This document shows positions 1-8,307 of a DNA stretch of 64,000 nucleotides, in pieces (position 1 is the stretch's first letter; every line of letters starts with the position of its first letter). Position numbers and translations under genes: made by a program. The notes beneath the pieces were generated by a model. That model was not told where the DNA came from, ran no database searches, and saw only the letters and a list, made by a program, of their open reading frames with translations. The stretch is from Methylomicrobium lacus LW14. Its GTDB lineage: Bacteria; Pseudomonadota; Gammaproteobacteria; Methylococcales; Methylomonadaceae. The stretch covers positions 2,927,501 through 2,991,500 of the forward strand of contig NZ_AZUN01000001.1 in NCBI RefSeq assembly GCF_000527095.1, given 5' to 3'.

Positions 1-188
1 CCATGATCCTGGAACTGCTTCAACTTATTGATCAAAACCGTATGCCCCAGGTGCAAATCGGGCGCGGTCGGATCGAATCCCGCCTTGATTCTAAGCGGCC
101 GTTTTTCCTCAAGTTTTTTAACCAGGTCCTGTTCGAGCAGCACATCTTGCGCCCCTCTTAATAAATCCGCCACTATTTCCGCTTGCAA
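1..188 (-). CDS. tyrS: Tyrosyl-tRNA synthetase, N-terminal part (runs off the window)
   Basis: The minus strand encodes 62 codons before the window edge. They end in a stretch reading FDPTAPDLHLGHTV, the class I synthetase HIGH-type motif in the context seen in bacterial TyrRS, which charges tRNA-Tyr in the cytoplasm. The start is a TTG at 186-188, chosen because a GGAG lies eight bases upstream and no ATG is available in frame. The gene is divergent from the M23 peptidase, with an AT-rich gap of about 180 bases that should hold both promoters. The rest of the protein is outside the window, so the KMSKS loop and S4 domain cannot be checked. Confidence 0.93.
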   Translation of the reverse strand, partial: MQAEIVADLLRGAQDVLLEQDLVKKLEEKRPLRIKAGFDPTAPDLHLGHTVLINKLKQFQDH

Positions 189-366
189 CTTATTTCTCCA
201 TTGAAACTAGGTAGATAATCTATATTTAATATTGTGGAATAGGTATTATAAAGAAAAAAAATACCCGCCTATAATTGGCAAATATCAAAAAAAACCGTAC
301 AATGACGCAAGGATAGAGTTAATTAGTACTTTATTGCTTTAACTTCAATAACTTATCTTCTTCATC

Positions 367-1665
367 GTGAAAATTCAATTTTACGCTCCTTTGCTGATCA
401 GCGTGGGCCTGGCGCTTACGACGACCACTGTCGATGCCAGAACCTCGCATTTGGCCATTAAGAAATATGCGGCCGACGCATCCAAGCGCACCAAAGCGCA
501 TCCGCGTAAGGCGACGAGCCATCGCGCTTCTTCCGGCCGATCCTCCTTATCCGCCACACACTACAAACACCGGCCGACGAAGGCGAAGCACCATCAGCAC
601 ATAGCGTCTGCTTCTAATATTGAGCGCGATCAGGATTATAGCCCCGCTATCGACTCGGCAGAGACCGATTCATCCCGCATTTCGACTACGTTATATCCTT
701 TAGCGACCAGCCGGTTGCACATTCGCCAAACAGATCTTCAGGACGGGCCGCGTTACGAAGCCGTTCGGATACCCCCAAACATGACGTCTTCGAGCACTCG
801 CCGTTCCAGCTACCTGGAATCGCGCGCGACAAGCGAATCATCGGGCATGTCCGGGGCCTACGGCGTAATCGAAACGAACCTTGCCGACGCAGGCCACAAG
901 GCGGGACTGTCCGACGAAACGATCGAGGAATTGACCCGTATTTTCGCCTGGGACATCGATTTTGCATCGAACTTAAACCCTGGCGATCAGTTCACCGTAC
1001 TCTACAAAAATTCCCCCGACGCGAGCAACGCCAAAGCCGGACGCATTTATGCGGCCGAATTTGTCAGCGGAGGCAAGTTTCTGACCGCTATCCGCTTTGA
1101 AGATGCCGACGGCAATGTCAATTATTACACACCCGAAGGCAACAGCCTGCACAAGGCCTTTTTGAGCACGCCGGTCGATTACGCCCGGGTTAGCTCGCAC
1201 TTCGATACCCACCGCCGACATCCGGTTCTTAACCGTATTCGCGCGCATAAAGGCGTCGATTACGCCGCTCGCACCGGCACCCCGGTCAAAGCCGCCGGCG
1301 ACGGCGAAATCACGTTCAAAGGCCGGAAAGGCGGATACGGTCAGGTGCTGATCCTCAAACACGGCGATCGCTATGAAACCTTATACGCTCATCTTTCCGG
1401 ATTTAAACGCAACTTGAACGACGGCGATCATGTGATGCAGGGCGAAGTGATCGGCTACGTCGGCCAGACAGGGCTTGCAACCGGCCCGCATCTGCATTAC
1501 GAGTTTCGAATTGACGGGGTGCATCAAAACCCGGAATCACTGGAGTTCAAACGTCCGTTGCGCCTGGACAGTCAACACATGGCCGAATTTAAAGACCAGA
1601 CCAAACCGCTGCTGGCGAAACTCTATCAAACCAAATCTCGCAATTTGCTGGCTAAAAACCAATAA
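367..1665 (+). CDS. M23 family murein endopeptidase (MepM/NlpD-like)
   Basis: Predicted cell-wall hydrolase of 432 residues starting at a GTG. Residues 1-24 form a signal peptide or membrane anchor. Residues 25-160 are low-complexity and rich in Ser, Thr, Lys and His. A middle domain at about 165-270 resembles the OapA/LysM-like part found before M23 domains. The catalytic LytM/M23 domain at about 290-385 carries the zinc ligands HxxxD (H294, D298) and HLH (375-377). Members cleave peptidoglycan cross-links in the periplasm. The tyrS - M23 peptidase - erpA - argC order is common in gammaproteobacteria, often with anmK between, which is absent here. A strong terminator follows. Confidence 0.9.
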   Translation: MKIQFYAPLLISVGLALTTTTVDARTSHLAIKKYAADASKRTKAHPRKATSHRASSGRSSLSATHYKHRPTKAKHHQHIASASNIERDQDYSPAIDSAETDSSRISTTLYPLATSRLHIRQTDLQDGPRYEAVRIPPNMTSSSTRRSSYLESRATSESSGMSGAYGVIETNLADAGHKAGLSDETIEELTRIFAWDIDFASNLNPGDQFTVLYKNSPDASNAKAGRIYAAEFVSGGKFLTAIRFEDADGNVNYYTPEGNSLHKAFLSTPVDYARVSSHFDTHRRHPVLNRIRAHKGVDYAARTGTPVKAAGDGEITFKGRKGGYGQVLILKHGDRYETLYAHLSGFKRNLNDGDHVMQGEVIGYVGQTGLATGPHLHYEFRIDGVHQNPESLEFKRPLRLDSQHMAEFKDQTKPLLAKLYQTKSRNLLAKNQ

Positions 1666-1691
1666 AGCTTAGTTCATTTAATCGGCAGCAT

Positions 1692-1722
1692 AAAAAAGGG
1701 CGGTTAAAACCGCCCTTTTTTG
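1692..1722. terminator. Bidirectional rho-independent terminator between the M23 peptidase and erpA
   Basis: An eight-base stem GGGCGGTT/AACCGCCC with a two-base loop is flanked by six A on the left and six T on the right, so it works in both directions. It sits between the convergent ends of the M23 peptidase (+) and erpA (-). Confidence 0.93.
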
Positions 1723-1738
1723 TTATACGGATCTGTTA

Positions 1739-2071
1739 TTATACAGAAAATGACGATCCGCAGCCGCAAGTCGTCGACGCATTCGGATTGCGAATCACAA
1801 ACTGCGCGCCGTTCACATCCTCTTTGTAATCCACCTCGGCGCCTTGCAGGTATTGGATACTCATCGAATCGATCAGCACCGTCACGCCGCCATTGACGAT
1901 GCGGGTATCGTCTTCATTGACGTCTTCGTCGAACGTGAAGCCATATTGAAAACCTGAGCAGCCGCCGCCGGTCACATAGACTCTCAACTTGAGATTGTCG
2001 TTGCCTTCTTCCGCAATCAGTTCGCTGACCTTCGCGGCCGCGCTGTCGGTGAAATTAATTGGATTTGCCAT
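1739..2071 (-). CDS. erpA: Iron-sulfur cluster insertion protein ErpA
   Basis: A-type Fe-S carrier of 110 residues that delivers clusters to apo-proteins, including the isoprenoid enzymes IspG/IspH in E. coli. The three cluster-binding cysteines are in place: C38 in GGGCSGF, then C102 and C104 in CGCGSSFSV at the C-terminus, giving the family spacing C-x63-C-x-C. The length matches ErpA (about 114 residues). The start ATG gives MANPINFTDSA. It is convergent with the M23 peptidase across a shared terminator and lies downstream of argC on the same strand with a gap of 126 bases, so its own promoter is likely. Confidence 0.95.
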   Translation of the reverse strand: MANPINFTDSAAAKVSELIAEEGNDNLKLRVYVTGGGCSGFQYGFTFDEDVNEDDTRIVNGGVTVLIDSMSIQYLQGAEVDYKEDVNGAQFVIRNPNASTTCGCGSSFSV

Positions 2072-2197
2072 AAGCTTTTAAATACACTAAAAAAATTGAG
2101 GGATGATAGGAATTATGACTATACCTAGTAGAAGAGTCAAGATTTCCGATCTTCAGCCGTAAGCCGGTACTGACCTGCCAGCCCTATCCTTTGACCC

Positions 2198-3229
2198 TCA
2201 CGGATATAAGGCCACCGTCCTGAGCCCCAAATCCTCTTCCAGGCCAAACATCAGATTCATATTCTGTACGGCCTGTCCCGAGGCGCCTTTGACCAGATTA
2301 TCGATCACAGACAGGATCACCACCGTTTTCCCGCCCTGCGGCTGGTGAATCGCGATCTGGCAGCGATTGCTGCCGCGCACGCTGCGGGTATCGGCATGCG
2401 CGTCTTTCGGCAACACATCGACAAAGACCTCGTCCCGGTATCTTTGTTCATAAAGCGCCTGCAAATCCTGCGCGTCCGCCTGCAAACGGCCGTATAAGGT
2501 CGCATGAATGCCGCGAATCATCGGCGTCAAATGCGGCACGAAAGTCAGGCCGACCGGCTTGCCGGTCGCGGCCCGCAAACCCTGCCGAATCTCGGGCAAA
2601 TGCCGATGCCCCGGCACAGCGTAAGCCTTGAAACTTTCGCCGCATTCGCTCATCAATGTCGCCAGTTCCGCCTTGCGCCCGGCGCCGCTGACGCCCGACT
2701 TCACGTCGGCAATCAGATGATCCGCATCGATCAAGCCTTGTTCCAGCAGCGGCAAGAAGCCGAGCTGCACCGAGGTCGGATAGCAACCCGGACAGGCAAT
2801 CAGCCGCGCGGATTTAATCGCTTTGCGGTTGACTTCGGGCAAGCCGTAAACCGCTTCGCCAATCAGCTCGGGACAGGCGTGTTCCATGCCGTACCACTGG
2901 CTCCACTCCTTAGCATCCTGCAAACGAAAATCGGCGGACAGGTCGATCACCTTGACGCCGCGCGCCAGTAATGGCTCGGCCATCAGCATCGCCGTGCCGT
3001 TCGGCGTCGCAAAAAATACCACGTCACAGGCAGCCAACGCCTCGACATCGGGCGCGGTGAAAACCGCATCGACATAGCCGCGGAGGCTGGGATAGACTGC
3101 ATCCACCCGCACGCCGGCGTCCGCGCGCGAGGTGACCACCGCGACATCGGCTTCCTGATGCAAGGCTAAAATCCGCAAAAGCTCTACGCCGGTGTAGCCG
3201 GTGCCGCCCACTATTCCTGCACGAATCAT
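2198..3229 (-). CDS. argC: N-acetyl-gamma-glutamyl-phosphate reductase
   Basis: Arginine biosynthesis enzyme that reduces N-acetylglutamyl phosphate to the semialdehyde with NADPH. The 343-residue product begins MIRAGIVGGTGYTGVELL, the nucleotide-binding Rossmann start, and has the catalytic cysteine C149 in ACPGCYPTS. The open frame extends further upstream, but the ATG at 3229 is preferred because AAGGAT lies about eight bases before it and homology begins there. The gene is divergent from the quinone oxidoreductase at 3348, which suggests a shared promoter region. Length is typical for the long-form bacterial ArgC. Confidence 0.95.
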   Translation of the reverse strand: MIRAGIVGGTGYTGVELLRILALHQEADVAVVTSRADAGVRVDAVYPSLRGYVDAVFTAPDVEALAACDVVFFATPNGTAMLMAEPLLARGVKVIDLSADFRLQDAKEWSQWYGMEHACPELIGEAVYGLPEVNRKAIKSARLIACPGCYPTSVQLGFLPLLEQGLIDADHLIADVKSGVSGAGRKAELATLMSECGESFKAYAVPGHRHLPEIRQGLRAATGKPVGLTFVPHLTPMIRGIHATLYGRLQADAQDLQALYEQRYRDEVFVDVLPKDAHADTRSVRGSNRCQIAIHQPQGGKTVVILSVIDNLVKGASGQAVQNMNLMFGLEEDLGLRTVALYP

Positions 3230-3347
3230 TGGTTTAAATCCTTCTTGTTCATTTCTTTGAAATTGCGTGAGTATATAATACTTCCTGATTCTCAAAAATT
3301 GTTAACATCACCGGATACCCGCTGCCACCTTTTAAACGACCGCTCAC

Positions 3348-4343
3348 ATGCCCCTGCCTCATTCGATGCGCGCGATAGAAATCACACAGCCCGGCGGCCC
3401 CGAGGTACTCGGTCTCGCGGAAAGGCCCATACCGCCCCTATCGGCGCAGCAGGTGCTGATCCGGGTTGCGGCCGCCGGCGTCAACCGCCCCGATGCGATG
3501 CAGCGCCGCGGCGTTTATCCGCCGCCGCCCGGCGCGTCGGATATTCCCGGCCTCGAAATCGCCGGCACGGTCGCCGCCTTGGGTGATAATGTGCATCATT
3601 TGAGCATCGGAGAACCGGTTTGCGCGCTGGTGACCGGCGGCGGTTACGCCGAGTTTTGCGCAGCCTCGGCCGCGCTTTGCCTGCCGATTCCTGACGACTT
3701 CGATTTTATCCAGGCAGCCGCGCTGCCCGAGACGTTTTTTACGGTCTGGAGCAATGTTTTCGATCGCGCCCATTTGTCGGCCGGCGAAACACTGCTGATC
3801 CACGGCGGCGGCAGCGGCATCGGCACGACCGCAATACAACTGGCCAAGGCCTTCGGCGCCAGGGTTTTCGTAACGGCAGGCTCCGATGCCAAATGCGAGT
3901 TTTGCCGGCAGCTCGGCGCCGATGCCGCGATCAACTATCAGAGCCAGGATTTTGCCGATCAGGTCAGACATTTGACCGATAAGCAAGGCGTCGATGTGAT
4001 TCTGGACATGATCGGTGGCGATTATTTGCCCAAAAACCTGAAGTGCCTAGCGAACGACGGCCGGCTGGTGCAAATCGCGATACAGCATGGCGCCAAGGCG
4101 GAGGTTGATCTTTGGCAGATCATGCTCAAGCGTCTGACGCTGACCGGCTCGACATTGCGCGCCAGGGACGATCTTTTCAAACAGCAGATCGCCTGGAAAT
4201 TGCGCGAAAAGGTCTGGCCTTTGTTAGCATCGGGTAAAATCAGGCCGGTAATCGATAGCGTTTTTACACTTAACGATGCCGGCAAGGCGCACGAACGCCT
4301 CGAATCCGGTCAGCATATCGGTAAAATCATCTTGAAGGTATAA
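3348..4343 (+). CDS. Zinc-independent NAD(P)H quinone oxidoreductase (PIG3-like MDR family)
   Basis: Medium-chain dehydrogenase/reductase of 331 residues. The N-terminal GroES-like fold covers about 1-125, and the NAD(P)-binding Rossmann domain has HGGGSGIGTTAIQLAKAFG near residue 145. The cysteine ligands of zinc alcohol dehydrogenases are missing, as expected for the quinone oxidoreductase branch, which uses NADPH to reduce quinones one electron at a time. An alternative start at 3366 (MRAIEI) is closer to the usual family start. It is followed after six bases by the sulfurtransferase, so the two are probably co-transcribed. The physiological substrate cannot be told from sequence. Confidence 0.85.
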   Translation: MPLPHSMRAIEITQPGGPEVLGLAERPIPPLSAQQVLIRVAAAGVNRPDAMQRRGVYPPPPGASDIPGLEIAGTVAALGDNVHHLSIGEPVCALVTGGGYAEFCAASAALCLPIPDDFDFIQAAALPETFFTVWSNVFDRAHLSAGETLLIHGGGSGIGTTAIQLAKAFGARVFVTAGSDAKCEFCRQLGADAAINYQSQDFADQVRHLTDKQGVDVILDMIGGDYLPKNLKCLANDGRLVQIAIQHGAKAEVDLWQIMLKRLTLTGSTLRARDDLFKQQIAWKLREKVWPLLASGKIRPVIDSVFTLNDAGKAHERLESGQHIGKIILKV

Positions 4344-4349
4344 ATCATC

Positions 4350-5198
4350 ATGTCTTACAGCACACTCATCACCGCCGATGCACTGCGGGCGCAGCTCGAC
4401 AATCCGGACTGGATCATCATTGACTGCCGGTTTTCTCTGGCCGACACCGAGCTCGGCGCCAAAAATTATCGGCGCGGGCATCTGCCGAATGCGCGCTATG
4501 CCCATCTCGACAAGGACTTGTCCTCCGCGATTACCAGCCAGAAAGGCCGGCACCCCCTTCCCGATTTTCGCGCCTTGAGCCAAAAGCTCGGCACTTGGGG
4601 CGTCGGCAATCAGAGCCAGGTCATCGTTTATGACGATGCGGGCGGCGCTTTCGCGGGACGCCTGTGGTGGCTGCTGCGCACTCTCGGCCATGACAAGGTG
4701 GCGGTGCTGGATGGCGGCATCAAGCTTTGGCAAAAAAAAGGTTATCCGATCACGACCGCGCTGCCGGCGATTATTCCGACGACCTTCCGGCCCTATCTGC
4801 AAGAATCGTTCTGGCTGACCGCAGGCCAAGTCCAAAACCGTCTCGCTGACAGATCGATTAGCCTGATCGACGCGCGCACGCCCGAGCGTTACCGCGGCGA
4901 AGTGGAGCCGATCGACCCGGTTGCGGGGCACGTAAGGGGCGCGGTCAACCGGCCTTTTCAGGCCAATCTCGCCAGCAGCGGCGAATTCCTGCTCGCCGAG
5001 CAACTGCGCCGGCAATTTGAGGCCCTGATCGGCGATAGGCCGCCGGAACAGATCGTGCATATGTGCGGCTCCGGCGTGACCGCCTGTCATAATTTACTGG
5101 CGATGGAACATGCGGGGCTTAAGGGCTCGAAACTTTATGCCGGCTCGTGGAGCGAATGGATCCGCAATAAAAACCGGCCCATCGCCAAAGGCAAATAA
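4350..5198 (+). CDS. sseA: 3-mercaptopyruvate/thiosulfate sulfurtransferase (two rhodanese domains)
   Basis: A 282-residue protein with two tandem rhodanese domains. The first (about 1-135) is inactive. The second (about 155-280) has the active-site loop CGSGVTA with catalytic C239. The CGSG[VT][TS]A form of the loop is typical of mercaptopyruvate sulfurtransferases, while thiosulfate-preferring rhodaneses have CRxGx[RT]. It would transfer sulfane sulfur to thiol acceptors or cyanide in the cytoplasm. It starts six bases after the quinone oxidoreductase gene and is followed by a methyltransferase after 41 bases. Confidence 0.88.
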   Translation: MSYSTLITADALRAQLDNPDWIIIDCRFSLADTELGAKNYRRGHLPNARYAHLDKDLSSAITSQKGRHPLPDFRALSQKLGTWGVGNQSQVIVYDDAGGAFAGRLWWLLRTLGHDKVAVLDGGIKLWQKKGYPITTALPAIIPTTFRPYLQESFWLTAGQVQNRLADRSISLIDARTPERYRGEVEPIDPVAGHVRGAVNRPFQANLASSGEFLLAEQLRRQFEALIGDRPPEQIVHMCGSGVTACHNLLAMEHAGLKGSKLYAGSWSEWIRNKNRPIAKGK

Positions 5199-5239
5199 CC
5201 CCGCCCCTCAAGGCACTTTTTAACCGATCGGTTCAGCTC

Positions 5240-5857
5240 ATGAAAATCGACAGCGCCAAGATACAACAGCGTTACGACCGGCTCGCGCCCTATTTCGACG
5301 GCATCGAGGCGATGATGGAAGGCCTGTTTTTCAGGAGCTGGCGGAAAAAACTCTGGGCATCCGTCGAAGGTCAACACATCCTGGAAGTCGGCGTCGGCAC
5401 CGGCAAGAACTTCGACTATTATCCTGCCGGCGCCAGCATCACCGCGATCGATTTCAGCCCGAAAATGCTCGAACAGGCGCGGCGTAAAAAGACCAGGAAA
5501 CAGGTCAATGTGGATCTGGAACTGATGGATGTGCAGTCGCTGCATTATGCCAGCAACAGTTTCGATACGGTCGTCTGCTCCTTTGTGTTTTGCTCGGTGC
5601 CTGCGCCGATGAAAGGCCTGAAGGAATTGCACCGGGTCTGCAAGCCGGGCGGACGAGTCATCTTGCTGGAGCATGTGATCAGTTCGAATCCGGTTTTGGC
5701 CGGCATGATGAATCTGTTGAACCCCTTGGTCGTCTCGCTGGTCGGTGCGAATATCAACCGCAATACGGTCAAAAATGTGCAGGCCTGCGGCTTTAGCCAT
5801 GTGCGCGTCGATGAACGCAGCAGCGGCATCATCAAATTGATCGTAGCGGTTAAATGA
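5240..5857 (+). CDS. Class I SAM-dependent methyltransferase, PmtA/UbiE type
   Basis: Small methyltransferase of 205 residues. The SAM-binding motif I is ILEVGVGTGKNF at about 47-58. An acidic residue follows in ITAIDFSPKML, the motif II region is FDTVVCSFVFCSVP and motif III is KPGGRVILLEH. The N-terminal RYDRLAPYFDGIEAMMEG resembles phosphatidylethanolamine N-methyltransferase PmtA and the UbiE group, so lipid or quinone head-group methylation is plausible. The exact substrate is inference. It stands between the sulfurtransferase and ribA on the same strand. Confidence 0.75.
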   Translation: MKIDSAKIQQRYDRLAPYFDGIEAMMEGLFFRSWRKKLWASVEGQHILEVGVGTGKNFDYYPAGASITAIDFSPKMLEQARRKKTRKQVNVDLELMDVQSLHYASNSFDTVVCSFVFCSVPAPMKGLKELHRVCKPGGRVILLEHVISSNPVLAGMMNLLNPLVVSLVGANINRNTVKNVQACGFSHVRVDERSSGIIKLIVAVK

Positions 5858-5911
5858 CCGGAAAATGTATCTTGAACGCCGGATTTGAGTAGAATATAAG
5901 GAGTTTTTGAA

Positions 5912-6526
5912 TTGATAACTGATGTGAAACCAAAAGTAGACGATTTAGTTCAAACGCCGATACCCACCCGGCACGGCGAATTCATCCTGCATTATTACAG
6001 CAACACGCTCGACGACAAGGAGCATGTCGCTCTGGTCAGGGGTAAGGTTGACGGCGTCGAGCATGTCCCGGTGCGCATCCATTCCGAGTGCTTTACCGGC
6101 GACGTGCTCGGCTCGAGACGCTGCGACTGCGGCGAACAACTCGACATGGCGATGCAAATGATAGCCGAAAGAGGCGCCGGCATTCTGATCTATCTGCGTC
6201 AGGAAGGACGCGGCATCGGCCTGTTGAAGAAACTGCAAGCCTACAATTTGCAGGATACGGGCATGGACACGGTCGATGCGAACATTCACCTGGGCCATCT
6301 CGCCGACGAACGCGAATACGACATTGCCGCGCTGATTCTGGAGTCGCTCCAGGTCAAATCGATCGAGCTGATCACGAACAATCCAAAAAAAATCGAAGGC
6401 CTGCAAAAGCTCGGCGTCGATGTTGCAGGTCGGATTCCGATTGTTGCCGCGGCCCACAATGACAATCTCGATTATCTGAAAACCAAAGCCAAAAAGATGG
6501 CGCACATGCTGTTTGAACGCAAATAG
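5912..6526 (+). CDS. ribA: GTP cyclohydrolase II
   Basis: First enzyme of riboflavin synthesis, opening GTP to the diaminopyrimidine phosphate with loss of formate and pyrophosphate. The 204-residue product has the zinc ligands C60, C71 and C73 (SRRCDCGEQLD), equivalent to C54, C65 and C67 of E. coli RibA, and the catalytic RQEGRGIGL loop. The start is TTG at 5912, supported by AAGGAG eight bases upstream and the absence of a closer ATG. It is a stand-alone RibA without a fused RibB domain. A palindrome follows at 6574. Confidence 0.94.
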   Translation: MITDVKPKVDDLVQTPIPTRHGEFILHYYSNTLDDKEHVALVRGKVDGVEHVPVRIHSECFTGDVLGSRRCDCGEQLDMAMQMIAERGAGILIYLRQEGRGIGLLKKLQAYNLQDTGMDTVDANIHLGHLADEREYDIAALILESLQVKSIELITNNPKKIEGLQKLGVDVAGRIPIVAAAHNDNLDYLKTKAKKMAHMLFERK

Positions 6527-6573
6527 GACAACGACTGATCTCGGCACTAAAATCGCCCCCTCCTGCAAAATGA

Positions 6574-6598
6574 AAATGGCCGCATCATGCGGCCATTT
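6574..6598. terminator. Perfect hairpin after ribA
   Basis: A 12-base inverted repeat AAATGGCCGCAT/ATGCGGCCATTT is separated by one base, about 50 bases after the ribA stop. The stem is GC-rich in the middle but the T tract is short (TTT), so termination is likely rather than certain. Confidence 0.6.
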
Positions 6599-6599
6599 C

Positions 6600-7376
6600 G
6601 TATAGCTCAGACGGGATAATTCGCTATGGCGAAGCCAAAACCGTTCACTCCTTGAGCGATGCATAGCTGCCGTGGGTAGTGACAGGAAAACCGCGGACGG
6701 CCACAAGAAGATCGCCGTAATCGCATCGAAGGTATAGTCATAATCCAAGGGGTCAGGACCGTCAATACCTTCGATGGCGTTTACAGGATTTCTTTGCGCC
6801 AGCCGAGGCTCCGAGGGGCGCGCTGACGACATTCAGTTACCCGAGCGTCAGCAGGGTATCCGCCAAGAACTCGGCAGATGATTTCATACTATTGGCTGAT
6901 ATAAAAGAAACAAATATTACTAAAGCAAAGGGTTATTCAGGTTTTCGGCACAATTAAGAAGACGTCTCCTCGTCACAATTCAATTTCAACAGGTACAGCA
7001 CGATCGCTGCTTTGCCGGCGATTGTCCAGCAACCCCATCCATCGTGGGGGTCAATTATCTTAAGCACTTTCCATGCCATAGCTAAACCTTGTGCCCCCCG
7101 GCTAGGCGGGATTACCTGCAAACGATTAGGCGGCTAAATCATTTGCTTCAGATTGGCGCCAAAACCAGCCGTTTTAGTGCGATCTTCGGCCAAGTACCAC
7201 ATATAATTCCTTGCAACTTCCCTGGTATTCCTTTCGCAAAACAGCGACCCAGATCGAATCCAGCCAAGAGGCGTGTGTCAAATGACACAGTTCGCCTGCG
7301 TCGAATGCCTCGGATAATCTCTCGGTAGCCATTCAGCCCTTGTACTGCTTTCGACGCTGCCGCATCAGCACCGCCA
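6600..7376. other. Gene-free stretch between ribA and the EEP hydrolase
   Basis: About 780 bases in which no convincing gene was found on either strand. The open frames are short or run antisense over ribA, lack ribosome binding sites and show no recognised family. Base composition is mixed: an AT-rich patch near 6890-6960 lies between GC-richer parts. This could be decayed coding sequence or a regulatory spacer. No tRNA or repeat is apparent apart from a small palindrome around TGTCAAATGACA near 7278. Confidence 0.6.
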
Positions 7377-8219
7377 TCAATACAGCCAATACCTTGCCAA
7401 ATAGCCGAAATGATCCGAAACGGCCGGATAGAAATGATCATTGAAAATCATATCCATCGACTCGATCCGCAGCGGATGACCATTACGCTTGAAGATATAG
7501 TCGACTCGACAAGGCGGATGATGTTTCCAGCCGTCGATTTGACCGCGATAGCTCGGCTCGTAAAAGCGACCTGGATGCAGTTCATGAAACTGATCCACAT
7601 ACTCGGCATTGCCGACGATATGATGATAGGCATGGCCGCCGGCAGGCGCGTTGAAATCACCGGCGATCAACTCGCCCTTGACGCCGAAATGCCGGCGCGA
7701 ATCGATCAAGCGCCGCAAATTGGCGTACTCTTCATAAAAACCGTGATGCGCCCAGCTCAAATGCACATTCGCGATATGCAGCAAGCCGAACCATGGCACA
7801 TCGATGCAGGACAGGGTTACATTGCGCGACATGTAATTGTCCTTGCGCTGATTCAAAGACACATAGGCCGAATAATTATGCCGCATCGGATAGCGACTCA
7901 TGATCGCGGTGCCTTCCCGCCAGCGGTAAAAACCGATGTGGCTCCAGTCTTGATGAATGTGATACCAAAGCCCCCAGTGGCGCAATTTGCTACAAATCCG
8001 AAACGCCATGTTCGAAGGCGACTCGCCGTAGGGATGCGTGATCGGATCGTGCATGTACTCGCCGACCTCCTGAAAACAGATCAAATCGATTTTCAGATGC
8101 GCAATGGCCTCCGCGATGATCTGCACCTCCCGCTCATGCCGATGCATCGCATCAAACGGGCAATCACGCGGATGTTGCTGATACGTATGCAAATTTAGCG
8201 TGAGCAGCGAAAGTTCCAT
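7377..8219 (-). CDS. Endonuclease/exonuclease/phosphatase (EEP) family metal-dependent hydrolase
   Basis: A 280-residue protein with the EEP superfamily signature in order: N-terminal LSLLTLNLHTY, LICFQEV (metal-binding Glu, about residue 50), EGTAIMSRYP, the histidine-bearing IANVHLSWAHHG, AGDFNAP (catalytic Asp/Asn) and VSDHFG near the C-terminus. Members hydrolyse phosphodiester bonds in nucleic acids, lipids or inositol phosphates. The substrate here is unknown. No signal peptide is visible, so it is probably cytoplasmic. It stands alone, separated from the M20 gene by about 90 bases. Confidence 0.82.
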   Translation of the reverse strand: MELSLLTLNLHTYQQHPRDCPFDAMHRHEREVQIIAEAIAHLKIDLICFQEVGEYMHDPITHPYGESPSNMAFRICSKLRHWGLWYHIHQDWSHIGFYRWREGTAIMSRYPMRHNYSAYVSLNQRKDNYMSRNVTLSCIDVPWFGLLHIANVHLSWAHHGFYEEYANLRRLIDSRRHFGVKGELIAGDFNAPAGGHAYHHIVGNAEYVDQFHELHPGRFYEPSYRGQIDGWKHHPPCRVDYIFKRNGHPLRIESMDMIFNDHFYPAVSDHFGYLARYWLY

Positions 8220-8307
8220 AAACTCCGTCGACCGGAGGATTGTAAGCCTGAAATTACAAAGTTGGGCTTATATTAGCCGGCAAATATGTAAGTTTGATGA
8301 CCAACGC

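Noticed and set aside
5945..6832. 295-codon minus-strand frame over ribA and the following gap
   Set aside because: Most of it is antisense to ribA. The part beyond shows no recognisable domain.
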